A stretch of DNA of 64,000 bases, taken from the NCBI GenBank assembly GCA_937886715.1, contig CAKZZD010000006.1, positions 1-64,000 on the forward strand, in the 5' to 3' direction. Both the position numbers and the translations under genes were made by a program. Positions 17,256 through 24,687 of this stretch are shown one piece after another (the stretch's first letter is position 1; each line of letters begins with the position of its first letter). This DNA comes from an uncultured Bacteroidales bacterium. GTDB lineage: Bacteria > Bacteroidota > Bacteroidia > Bacteroidales > P3. Below the pieces are notes generated by a model. That model did no database searches, was not told the origin of the DNA, and saw only the letters and a list, made by a program, of their open reading frames with translations.

Positions 17256-18491
17256 ATGAAGACGCTAGACTTGAGTGGTTCCTTTCAGGAATTCAAGGAA
17301 TTTAAAAACATCGACCGCGAAACGCTGATGCACATTTTGGAAGAGGTGTTCCGCTCCGCACTCGCCAAACGCTACGGTACGGAGGACAACTTCGACATCA
17401 TCGTCAATATCGACAAGGGCGACCTTGAGATCTTCCGCAACCGCACGATTGTGGAGGACGGCGCCGTGCAGGACCCCAGCCGCGAAATCGCACTTAGCGA
17501 TGCGCTGAAAATCGAATCCGACTTCGAGGTGGGCGAAGAGCTCTCCGAGCCTATCCCCATGACCGAGTTCGGCCGCCGCGAGATCCTCTCCATCCGCCAA
17601 AACCTTGTGGGCAAGATCCAGGATTACGAGAAGTCGCTCATCTTCCAGAAATACAAGGAGAAAGTCGGCGAAATCATCGTCGGCGAGGTCTACCAACCCT
17701 GGAACAAGGAAATCCTCATCCTCGACGAGGAGAAGATCGAACTCGTCCTCCCCAAGAGCGAGCAGATCCCCTCCGACCGCTACCGCAAGGGCGACACCGT
17801 CCGCGCCATCGTCCTCAAGGTCGAGATGCGCAACAACAACCCCGTCATCATCCTCAGCCGCACCTCCCCCATCTTCCTCGAGCGTCTGCTTGAGGCCGAG
17901 GTGCCCGAAATCTACGACGGCCTCATCACCATCCGCAACATCGTCCGCCAGCCCGGCGAACGCGCCAAGGTGGCCGTCGAAAGCTACGACGACCGCATCG
18001 ACCCCGTCGGCAGCTGCGTCGGCGTCAAGGGCGGCCGCATCCACGGCATCGTCCGCGAACTCAGAAACGAGAATATCGACGTCATCAACTACACCCCGCG
18101 CGTCGACGTCATGATCCAGCGCGCTCTCAGCCCCGCCAAGGTCAGCAATATCAAGATCAACGAGGAAGAGAAAAAAGCCGAGGTGTTCATGCAACCCGAC
18201 CAGGTCAGCCTCGCCATCGGCAAGGGTGGCTACAACATCAAGCTGGCCTCCAAGCTCGTGGGCTACGAGATCGAGGTCTACCGCGACACCGACGAGGATT
18301 ACGACGATGTGGCTCTCCAGGAGTTCAACGACGAGATCGAGCAGTGGATCATCGACGAACTCATCCACATCGGCTGCGACACCGCAAAGAGCGTCCTCGC
18401 TCTCCCGAAACAGGAACTCATCACACGCACCGACCTCGAAGAGGAAACCATCGACCATGTGCTCGATGTGCTGAAATCGGAATTTGAATAA
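17256..18491 (+). CDS. nusA: Transcription termination/antitermination factor NusA
   Basis: 411 residues. It has the NusA N-terminal RNA polymerase-binding domain (about 1-125), an S1 domain (GEIIVGEVYQPWNKEILILD onward), and two KH domains (CVGVKGGRIHGIVRELRNEN with NIDVINYT, and SLAIGKGGYNIKLASKLVGY). A short acidic C-terminal region follows. It lacks the extra C-terminal repeats of the E. coli protein, as is usual outside proteobacteria. It modulates pausing and termination and couples to ribosome factors. It sits between rimP and infB. Confidence 0.96.
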   Translation: MKTLDLSGSFQEFKEFKNIDRETLMHILEEVFRSALAKRYGTEDNFDIIVNIDKGDLEIFRNRTIVEDGAVQDPSREIALSDALKIESDFEVGEELSEPIPMTEFGRREILSIRQNLVGKIQDYEKSLIFQKYKEKVGEIIVGEVYQPWNKEILILDEEKIELVLPKSEQIPSDRYRKGDTVRAIVLKVEMRNNNPVIILSRTSPIFLERLLEAEVPEIYDGLITIRNIVRQPGERAKVAVESYDDRIDPVGSCVGVKGGRIHGIVRELRNENIDVINYTPRVDVMIQRALSPAKVSNIKINEEEKKAEVFMQPDQVSLAIGKGGYNIKLASKLVGYEIEVYRDTDEDYDDVALQEFNDEIEQWIIDELIHIGCDTAKSVLALPKQELITRTDLEEETIDHVLDVLKSEFE

Positions 18492-18504
18492 AACCACGAA
18501 ACCT

Positions 18505-18537
18505 GCCGGCCGACGCTTCCCGGACCGCTCGGCCGGC
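18505..18537 (+). other. Intercistronic hairpin between nusA and infB
   Basis: GCCGGCCGA (18505-18513) and TCGGCCGGC (18529-18537) form a perfect 9-bp GC-rich stem with a 15-base loop and no T run. It could stabilise an mRNA end or tune infB expression. Confidence 0.6.
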
Positions 18538-18598
18538 CAATAACAAACCAACGCTGGGTTTCAGATATAGTACACCAACAAAGAAAGGACTCGATACT

Positions 18599-21493
18599 AT
18601 GGCAAGTTTCAGACTGAATAAAGTGGCGAAGGATTTCAACGTGGGCATCCAGACCCTCGTGGATTACCTCACCAAGAAGGGGCACCAGGTGGAGCCTAGC
18701 CCCAACACGAAGATTAGTGAGGAGCAGTATGACCTGCTTGCAACGGCTTTCCAGGGAGAGCGCAAGGTGAAGGAGGAGGCCGACAAAATCGAGTTGATGT
18801 CGTCCAGCAGCCCCCGCGTCGTCGAAGTGGGCACCAAGGAAGGCGTCGAGCATGAGGAGGAGGTCATCATCAAGAACTACACCGCCCCCAAGGCTACCGC
18901 CACGCCCGAGCCTGAACCCACTCCCGAACCCACACCGGCTCCCGAACCGGAACCCACGCCGGAACCCGAACCGGAACCCACGCCGGAGCCCAAGCCCGCT
19001 CCTACCCCGGAACCCGAACCCACGCCGGAACCCGAGCCCACACCCACACCCGAGCCCGAAGCCGATCAACCGGAGGGCGACAGCAGCGAGGCACCCGAGG
19101 CAAGCCCCTTCAAGGTGGTGGACAAGATCGACCTCTCCGCCATCAATTCGCGCATGCGCCCCGATAAGGTGAAACGCAAGAAGGGCGACGATCGCCGCGA
19201 GCCCGCCAAGCCGGCACCCGAACCCGCAGCTCCTGCCGCCATGGCCAAACCCGAGCCCGTCGTCGAGTCCAAGCCCGAGCCCGCCCCCAAGCAGGAACCC
19301 GAGTTCATCCAAACCGAGTACCAGAAGCTCGAAGGCCCCAAGGTGGTCACCAAGATCGACCTCAGCCAGTTTGAAAAGGACGGCGCCGCCACCCCCGGCA
19401 GCAAGAAGAAACGCAAACACATCAAGAAAACGGGCGAAAAGGTCCAGGATGTGAACAAGATCGGCGCCGAAGTGGCCAAGAAGGAGATCAAGGAAAAGCA
19501 GAAGGCCTCCAGCCAGAAGAACGCTGCCCAGCAACCCCAGCAGCCTAAGAAGAAGAAAAAGAAGGAGGAGAAGAAACCTGTCGAAATCGACGACAACGAG
19601 ATCGAGAAGCAGATCCGCGACACCCTCGCCCGCCTCTCGCCGCTCGGCAAGTCGAAAACCTCCAAGCACAACCGCGAGAAACGCCAGAAGGTCCACGCCC
19701 AGATGGAGGAGGAGATGATGCACGAGATGGAGCAGCAGAACGTGCTCCAGGTCACCGAGTTCGTCACCGCCAACGAGTTGGCCACCATGATGAACGTGCC
19801 CGTCACCAAGATCATCGCCACCTGCATGTCCGTCGGCATCTTCGTCAGCATCAACCAGCGCCTCGACGCCGAAACCATCAAGCTCATCGCCGACGAGTTC
19901 GGCTTCGAGGTCAACTTCGCCTCCGAGGATGTGGTCAACACCATCCACAAGATCGAGGAGGAGGACCGTCCCGAGGACCTCGTCCCCCGCAACCCCATCA
20001 TCACCGTCATGGGTCATGTCGACCACGGTAAAACTTCCCTGCTCGACTATATCCGCAAAACCAACGTCATCGCCGGCGAGGCCGGCGGCATCACCCAGCA
20101 CATCGGTGCCTACGAGGTGCAGACCGCCGACGGCCGTAAGATCACCTTCCTCGACACCCCTGGCCACGAGGCCTTCACCGCCATGCGTGCCCGTGGTGCC
20201 AAGATGACCGATATCGCCATCATCGTCATCGCCGCCGACGACAAGATCATGCCCCAGACGGTCGAGGCCATCAACCACGCACAGTCCGCCGGTGTGCCCA
20301 TCGTCTTCGCCATCAACAAAATCGATAAGCCCGGCGCCGACCCCGACCGCATCAAGACCGAGCTGGCCAACATGAACCTGCTCGTCGAGGAATGGGGCGG
20401 CAAATATCAGAGCCAGGACATCAGCGCCAAGAAGGGCATCGGTGTCGAAGAGCTGCTGGAGAAGGTCATCCTCCAGGCCGACATCATGGAGCTCAAGGGC
20501 AACCCCAACAAGCGCGCCAAGGGTGTGGTCATCGAGAGCGCCCTCGACAAGGGCCGTGGCTACATCGCCAAGCTCCTCGTGCAGGACGGCACCATCCGCA
20601 AGGGCGACCCCATCATCGCCGGTGCCATCGCTGGCCGCGTGCGTGCCATGTATAACGAGCGCAACCAGGAGGTCATGTCCGCCGGCCCCTCGCAGCCGGT
20701 GCTGCTCCTCGGCCTCACCGGCGCCTGCCAGGCGGGCGACACCTTCAACGTCATGGAGAACGAGAAGGAAGCCAAGGACATCGCCGCCAAGCGCACCCAG
20801 CTGGCCCGCGAGCAGGGTCTGCGCACCCAGACGCATCTCACGCTCGAGGAGATCGGCCGTCGCCGCGCCCTGGGCAACTTCAAGGAGCTCAACATCATCG
20901 TCAAGGGCGACGTCGACGGCTCCGTCGAAGCCCTCAGCGACTCGCTCATCAAACTCGGCACCGAGGAGGTGCAGGTCAACGTCATCCACAAGGGCGTGGG
21001 TCAGATTTCGGAAAACGACGTCACGCTGGCCATGGCCTCCGACGCCATCATCATCGGCTTCCAGGTGCGTCCCTCCGTTGGCGCACGCCGCATGGCCGAA
21101 ACCGAGCACATCGACATCCGCCTCTACAGCATCATCTACGACGCCATCAACGAACTCAAGGACGCCATCGAGGGCATGCTTGCCCCCGAGACGCAGGAGA
21201 AGATCGTGGCCAACCTCGAGATCCGCGAGACCTTCAAAATCTCCAAGGTGGGTACCATCGCCGGATGTATGTGCCTCGACGGCAAAATCAACCGCCAGAG
21301 CAACATCCGCATCATCCGCGACGGCATCGTGGTCTACACCGGCAAGCTCGCCTCCCTCAAGCGCTTCAAGGACGACGTCAAGGAGGTGGTCAGCGGCCAG
21401 GACTGCGGCCTGAACATCGAGAACTACAACGACATCAAAGTCGGCGACATCGTCGAAGCCTACGAGGTCATCGAGATCAAACGCAAATTATAA
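18599..21493 (+). CDS. infB: Translation initiation factor IF-2
   Basis: 964 residues, within the usual range. It opens with an IF2-N-like module (FRLNKVAKDFNVGIQTLVDY). A low-complexity linker follows at residues 100-160, made of repeated Pro-Glu-Pro-Thr units, then a Lys-rich region (KKKKKKEEKK). The GTPase domain has GHVDHGKTS (G1), DTPGHEAF (G3) and NKIDKP (G4). The C-terminal domains bind fMet-tRNA and end in YNDIKVGDIVEAYEVIEIKRKL. IF-2 positions initiator tRNA and promotes subunit joining. The long PEPT-type linker is unusually regular. Confidence 0.97.
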   Translation: MASFRLNKVAKDFNVGIQTLVDYLTKKGHQVEPSPNTKISEEQYDLLATAFQGERKVKEEADKIELMSSSSPRVVEVGTKEGVEHEEEVIIKNYTAPKATATPEPEPTPEPTPAPEPEPTPEPEPEPTPEPKPAPTPEPEPTPEPEPTPTPEPEADQPEGDSSEAPEASPFKVVDKIDLSAINSRMRPDKVKRKKGDDRREPAKPAPEPAAPAAMAKPEPVVESKPEPAPKQEPEFIQTEYQKLEGPKVVTKIDLSQFEKDGAATPGSKKKRKHIKKTGEKVQDVNKIGAEVAKKEIKEKQKASSQKNAAQQPQQPKKKKKKEEKKPVEIDDNEIEKQIRDTLARLSPLGKSKTSKHNREKRQKVHAQMEEEMMHEMEQQNVLQVTEFVTANELATMMNVPVTKIIATCMSVGIFVSINQRLDAETIKLIADEFGFEVNFASEDVVNTIHKIEEEDRPEDLVPRNPIITVMGHVDHGKTSLLDYIRKTNVIAGEAGGITQHIGAYEVQTADGRKITFLDTPGHEAFTAMRARGAKMTDIAIIVIAADDKIMPQTVEAINHAQSAGVPIVFAINKIDKPGADPDRIKTELANMNLLVEEWGGKYQSQDISAKKGIGVEELLEKVILQADIMELKGNPNKRAKGVVIESALDKGRGYIAKLLVQDGTIRKGDPIIAGAIAGRVRAMYNERNQEVMSAGPSQPVLLLGLTGACQAGDTFNVMENEKEAKDIAAKRTQLAREQGLRTQTHLTLEEIGRRRALGNFKELNIIVKGDVDGSVEALSDSLIKLGTEEVQVNVIHKGVGQISENDVTLAMASDAIIIGFQVRPSVGARRMAETEHIDIRLYSIIYDAINELKDAIEGMLAPETQEKIVANLEIRETFKISKVGTIAGCMCLDGKINRQSNIRIIRDGIVVYTGKLASLKRFKDDVKEVVSGQDCGLNIENYNDIKVGDIVEAYEVIEIKRKL

Positions 21494-21588
21494 TGCGTTA
21501 ATGTGTTAGTGTGTTAATGCGTTAGTCGGAATAGAATTCGTGAATTTATTAATTCGTTAATTCGTTAGTCAGAATAGAATTCGTGAGT
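21493..21588. repeat. Short AT-rich degenerate tandem repeats after infB
   Basis: Units such as GTTAATGC, GTTAGTGT and ATTCGTTA recur with an 8-9 base period, and a longer unit GTNAGAATAGAATTCGTGA occurs twice (about 21523 and 21568). It resembles the 24-base repeat inside the vsr gene at 35.2 kb and other intergenic spots in 21.5-23.1 kb. Confidence 0.65.
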
Positions 21589-21589
21589 C

Positions 21590-21952
21590 ATGAGAGCACA
21601 AGGGATTTTGTACGACAAAAGCAAGGTCTTTGCATTGGACGTGATTGCTATGTGCAACGAACTTCGCGACAAAAACGAATTTGTGATGTCCAAACAGATT
21701 CTCAGGTCTGCCACAAGCATTGGAGCAAACTATTGCGAAGCCGTTTGTGCCGAGAGTCCACAGGACTTCATCCACAAGGTATCCATCTCCTTAAAAGAGG
21801 CAAACGAAACCTACTTCTGGCTCGACCTATTGCACGACAGCAAATATATTGACGAAGAAAGACACGACCGATTAAGATCGCAAGTGGAAGAACTCTTCAA
21901 GATGCTCAACTCCTCGGTGATAACCGTCAAACAACGACTCAAGAAAGAATGA
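21590..21952 (+). CDS. Four-helix-bundle protein (S23/IVP-like)
   Basis: 120 residues, all helical, with the family landmarks SKVFALDVIAMCNEL, QILRSATSIGANYCEA and SLKEANETYFWLDLL. Proteins of this type were first seen encoded in 23S rRNA intervening sequences and are common as free-standing genes in Bacteroidota. Some relatives (diversity-generating retroelement accessory proteins, bAvd) share the fold. No reverse transcriptase gene is nearby. The molecular role is unknown. Short repeats flank it on both sides. Confidence 0.85.
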   Translation: MRAQGILYDKSKVFALDVIAMCNELRDKNEFVMSKQILRSATSIGANYCEAVCAESPQDFIHKVSISLKEANETYFWLDLLHDSKYIDEERHDRLRSQVEELFKMLNSSVITVKQRLKKE

Positions 21953-21978
21953 CGAATTAACACCTTCAAGAGACTTAC

Positions 21979-22019
21979 GAATTGACAAATTAACGAATTG
22001 ACAAATTAACGAATTGACA
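21979..22019. repeat. Tandem repeat containing the start of the zeta-like gene
   Basis: A 16-base unit GAATTGACAAATTAAC occurs about two and a half times (the last copy truncated after GAATTGACAA). The TTG that opens the next gene lies in the final copy. Confidence 0.75.
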
Positions 22020-22595
22020 AAGAATCTCTACATAATAGCAGGTTGCAACGGAGCTGGCAAGACGACAGCTTCCTACACCATACTGCCCGAGATTCTTGAC
22101 TGCCGCGAGTTCGTCAACGCCGACGAGATTGCCCGCGGCCTATCGCCTTTCAACCCCAACGGCATGGCCATCGAGGCTGGTAAACTCATGCTGAAACGGA
22201 TAAAAGAGCTGTTCAGCCGCGACGAATCCTTCGCCATAGAAACCACCCTCGCCACACGCTCTTATGTCAATCTTGTGCATCAGTCGCATGCCAAAGGTTA
22301 TCTTGTGACGCTCGTTTTCCTCTGGCTCAACACGCCGGAACTGGCCCTGCAACGTATTGCCGAACGCGTCAAGAACGGAGGTCACAATATTCCCTCGCCG
22401 ACAGCCCGCCGCCGCTACGTGGCAGGCATATCAAACCTGTTCAACCTGTACATCCCTGAGGTCGACTACTGGATGGTCTACGACAACAGCGAGTCGCCTT
22501 GCCTCCCCATTGCCCGTGGGAAAGCGTCGCAGACAACACAACTGTACGACGAGGATAAACTTAACACAATCAGAAGTTATGTCAGAGAAAGATGA
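22014..22595 (+). CDS. Zeta-toxin-like P-loop kinase/ATPase
   Basis: 193 residues. Walker A GCNGAGKTT lies at residues 10-18, followed by FVNADEIARGLSPFNP and FAIETTLATRSY, the arrangement of zeta-toxin/uridine kinase-like P-loop proteins common in Bacteroidota. Zeta toxins phosphorylate UDP-amino sugars; whether this member does is unknown. The only in-frame start after the upstream stop (21999) is TTG at 22014 (or ATT at 22005), because no ATG precedes the Walker motif. The next small gene overlaps its end by 17 bases and may be its partner. Confidence 0.75.
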   Translation: MTKNLYIIAGCNGAGKTTASYTILPEILDCREFVNADEIARGLSPFNPNGMAIEAGKLMLKRIKELFSRDESFAIETTLATRSYVNLVHQSHAKGYLVTLVFLWLNTPELALQRIAERVKNGGHNIPSPTARRRYVAGISNLFNLYIPEVDYWMVYDNSESPCLPIARGKASQTTQLYDEDKLNTIRSYVRER

Positions 22596-22761
22596 GGAAC
22601 TGCTAACCGAGAAATTGTTATACGGCTTGAAACTCTCCGAGCGCCGCATGCTCGAAGAGAAAGCTCTCCATGGTGAGGACATCGTCGTCTGCGATGCCGA
22701 CAACAACATCCACCGCATACCCGCCAGCGAAGCATTAAAAAACATCCCCGCCATGCAATAA
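22579..22761 (+). CDS. Small protein paired with the zeta-like ATPase
   Basis: 60 residues beginning MSEKDEELLTEKLLYGLKLS and containing RRMLEEKALHGEDIVVCDAD. It overlaps the zeta-like gene by 17 bases in another frame. The charged helical first half and short beta-like second half fit a small antitoxin or accessory protein, but I recognise no family. Coupled translation with the ATPase gene is likely. Confidence 0.55.
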   Translation: MSEKDEELLTEKLLYGLKLSERRMLEEKALHGEDIVVCDADNNIHRIPASEALKNIPAMQ

Positions 22762-22794
22762 AACACAACTGACGTCGTTTAGAAACCACACTGA

Positions 22795-22860
22795 CGAATT
22801 AACAAATTAACAAATTAGCACATTAACGCAATAACGCATTAACGCAATAACGCAATAGCA
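22795..22860. repeat. AT-rich short tandem repeats before tRNA-Arg
   Basis: Units AATTAACA and CAATAACG / CATTAACG repeat with an 8-9 base period. They are similar to, and in part the reverse complement of, the repeats at 21493-21588. Confidence 0.7.
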
Positions 22861-22862
22861 CT

Positions 22863-22934
22863 GCCTCCTTAGTTCAACGGATAGAACGGAAGTTTCCTAA
22901 ACTTTAGATGAGGGTTCGATTCCCCCAGGGGGTA
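22863..22934 (+). tRNA. tRNA-Arg (anticodon CCT)
   Basis: A 72-base cloverleaf without encoded CCA. The acceptor arm is GCCTCCT with AGGGGGT (two G-U pairs) and the D stem is GTTC/GAAC. The anticodon stem is GAAGT/ACTTT around loop TTCCTAA (anticodon CCT, reads AGG). The T arm GAGGG-TTCGATT-CCCCC has an A-C mismatch at its second pair. The discriminator base is A. Confidence 0.88.
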
Positions 22935-23002
22935 CAAAGACAGGGACACTGTGGTTCATTAAACCTTTGATCAGAGTTGTCGGCAGAGCCGACGCCACAG
23001 CA

Positions 23003-23026
23003 CGATTCCCTGCGGGAGTACAAAGA
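23003..23026 (+). repeat. Degenerate second copy of the tRNA-Arg 3' end
   Basis: A 24-base segment matches the tRNA 3' end and flank at 22917-22940 at 20 of 24 positions, starting CGATTCCC and ending TACAAAGA. It is 86 bases downstream. It could be an old attachment-site duplication or a decayed tRNA; the rest of a cloverleaf is absent. Confidence 0.5.
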
Positions 23027-23032
23027 AAAAAG

Positions 23033-23055
23033 AGCGGCCACCCAGCCGCTTTTTT
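23033..23055 (+). terminator. Rho-independent terminator after tRNA-Arg
   Basis: AGCGGC (23033-23038), a 6-base loop, GCCGCT (23045-23050) and six T. Confidence 0.85.
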
Positions 23056-23440
23056 GCATTGATTGACACGAACTAACGCAATAACACATTAACCCAATAG
23101 CACACTATACACTCGTCTTCACCTTTTACTCCCCATTTACTCATCTTCTTATCACCTTTTGTTCCCCTTCGTCTCCCCTACCTGGCACCTCCATGCCACC
23201 ACCGCAGCACCTCCGTCGTCACACCATTCCATCTCCGACTCGCCTTCCGACACGACATAACATACCCCACCCACACCACCAACAAGAATAAATCCAACAA
23301 ACAGCACAGAAACATCAATCGCCGCGTTTTCAACTTAATATTTATCGGTACAATAATAACCGTTCTTTTTTTTGCATTATAATTATGTCTGAAAAAAGAA
23401 AAATATGACACGAGGGCACAATAAAATAGACACAAATACG
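23056..23440. other. AT-rich gap before the methyltransferase island
   Basis: About 385 bases without a convincing gene. The first part holds more CAATAACA/CATTAACC units. The middle is pyrimidine-rich. The last 150 bases are strongly AT-rich, with A and T runs, and mark the entry into the island. A short minus-strand frame with one hydrophobic segment (23178-23435) lacks a start and I do not accept it. Confidence 0.6.
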
Positions 23441-23465
23441 TTTACCTTATTGTAAATAAGGTAAA
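23441..23465. promoter_or_regulatory. Perfect palindrome directly before the first C5 methyltransferase gene
   Basis: TTTACCTTAT (23441-23450), spacer TGTAA, and ATAAGGTAAA (23456-23465) form exact inverted repeats. The ATG follows 1 base later, so the palindrome covers the ribosome binding region. It may act as an operator (DNA) or as a hairpin that blocks initiation (RNA). Confidence 0.75.
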
Positions 23466-23466
23466 A

Positions 23467-24687
23467 ATGGCGAAACCAACATGTATAGATCTGTTTGCTG
23501 GCTGTGGAGGGTTGTCTCTAGGCTTGTACCTTGCCGGATGGCAAGGCCTTTTCGCCATTGAAAAAAACGCATTCCCATTTGAGACGCTGAAACACAACCT
23601 TATTGACAACAAAAAACACTTCGACTGGCCCGACTGGCTGCCTCGAACCAATCACGACATAAACGAGGTACTTGAGAAATATCAGGACCAGTTGAAAGCC
23701 TTGCGGGGCAAAGTCGATTTGGTGGCTGGCGGCCCTCCCTGTCAAGGATTTTCTATGGCGGGGAAACGTGTTGAAGACGATGTGCGCAACCAACTGGTCT
23801 TTTCCTACATCAATTTCATCGATTTGGTGCGTCCCCGTATGCTCCTTTTCGAGAATGTAAAGGGTTTTACCTATGCCTTTGACAAAAAGAATGATGGCGA
23901 AGCAGAGCCCTACTCGCATAAGGTGATTCGTGGATTGCAAAAACTGGGTTATAAAGTAAAATCCCATGTCTTTGACTTCTCCAACTATGGTGTTCCCCAA
24001 CGTCGTAAACGTTTCATATTAGTTGGCGTCCAAGAGAAGCTGGGTAGCCCTGATGGTTTTGAGCAGATGTTGTTGACCCACCGTGATGCCTTCTTGAAAG
24101 GCAAAGGATTAAAGCCCACAGTCACACTGAAGGAAGCCATATCCGACTTGCTCCGCTGCAACGATGAACTTCCTACTCCGGACCGCAAAGGCTTCAATTC
24201 CGGGGTATATGGCAATGCCCATTTGAGCAACTACGAAAAAGCCATGCGAGGAGATTATCCAAAGACGCACACCATTCCAGACAGTCATAGCTTTGCCCAT
24301 CATTCACCTGACAAGACGGCCTTGTTCCAACGCCTTCTGTCAGAATACCAACCCAGAGGCAAGCGCATTGATGGCAAAGCCCGTGAGGCTTGGGGAATCA
24401 AGCAGCGTGGGATAACGGTGTTAGATTCTAATGCTGTTTCGCCAACCATAACAGGACAGCCCGACGACTATCTGCATTATGCCGAACCTCGCATTATGAC
24501 CGTCCGGGAGTGCGCCCGCATCCAGTCGTTCCCCGACTGGTATGAGATAAGAGCAAAATACACCACGGGAGGAGATATGCGCAAGCTTGAGGTGCCACGC
24601 TACTCTCAAGTCGGCAATGCCATACCGCCATTGTTTGCAGAACAGGCTGGAATCGTTTTAAAGGAGATGTTGCAGAATGAAAGATAA
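23467..24687 (+). CDS. DNA (cytosine-5) methyltransferase, module A
   Basis: 406 residues with the ordered C5-MTase motifs: IDLFAGCGG (motif I, residues 7-15), VAGGPPCQGFS (motif IV, catalytic Cys92), LFENVKG (VI), YGVPQRRKRFILVG (VIII), then ARIQSFPDWY (IX) and QVGNAIPPLFAEQ (X). A target-recognition region of about 130 residues lies between VIII and IX. It transfers methyl from SAM to C5 of cytosine. The gene is preceded by a 25-base palindrome and overlaps the GHKL ATPase gene by 11 bases. Base composition is intermediate between the backbone and the AT-rich genes that follow. Confidence 0.95.
   Translation: MAKPTCIDLFAGCGGLSLGLYLAGWQGLFAIEKNAFPFETLKHNLIDNKKHFDWPDWLPRTNHDINEVLEKYQDQLKALRGKVDLVAGGPPCQGFSMAGKRVEDDVRNQLVFSYINFIDLVRPRMLLFENVKGFTYAFDKKNDGEAEPYSHKVIRGLQKLGYKVKSHVFDFSNYGVPQRRKRFILVGVQEKLGSPDGFEQMLLTHRDAFLKGKGLKPTVTLKEAISDLLRCNDELPTPDRKGFNSGVYGNAHLSNYEKAMRGDYPKTHTIPDSHSFAHHSPDKTALFQRLLSEYQPRGKRIDGKAREAWGIKQRGITVLDSNAVSPTITGQPDDYLHYAEPRIMTVRECARIQSFPDWYEIRAKYTTGGDMRKLEVPRYSQVGNAIPPLFAEQAGIVLKEMLQNER

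Noticed and set aside
18299..21109. Long open frame on the minus strand opposite infB and nusA (over 900 codons)
   Set aside because: It is the mirror of the GC-rich, Asp/Glu/Lys-rich infB frame; the product is a low-complexity Leu/Gly/Asp/His string without domains.
21590..21952. Four-helix-bundle gene considered as part of a diversity-generating retroelement
   Set aside because: No reverse transcriptase, template repeat or variable-protein gene is visible in the window.
23178..23435. Minus-strand frame with one hydrophobic segment in the gap before the island
   Set aside because: The ATG near the likely start is in a different frame, there is no ribosome binding site, and the composition looks like pyrimidine-rich spacer read backwards.
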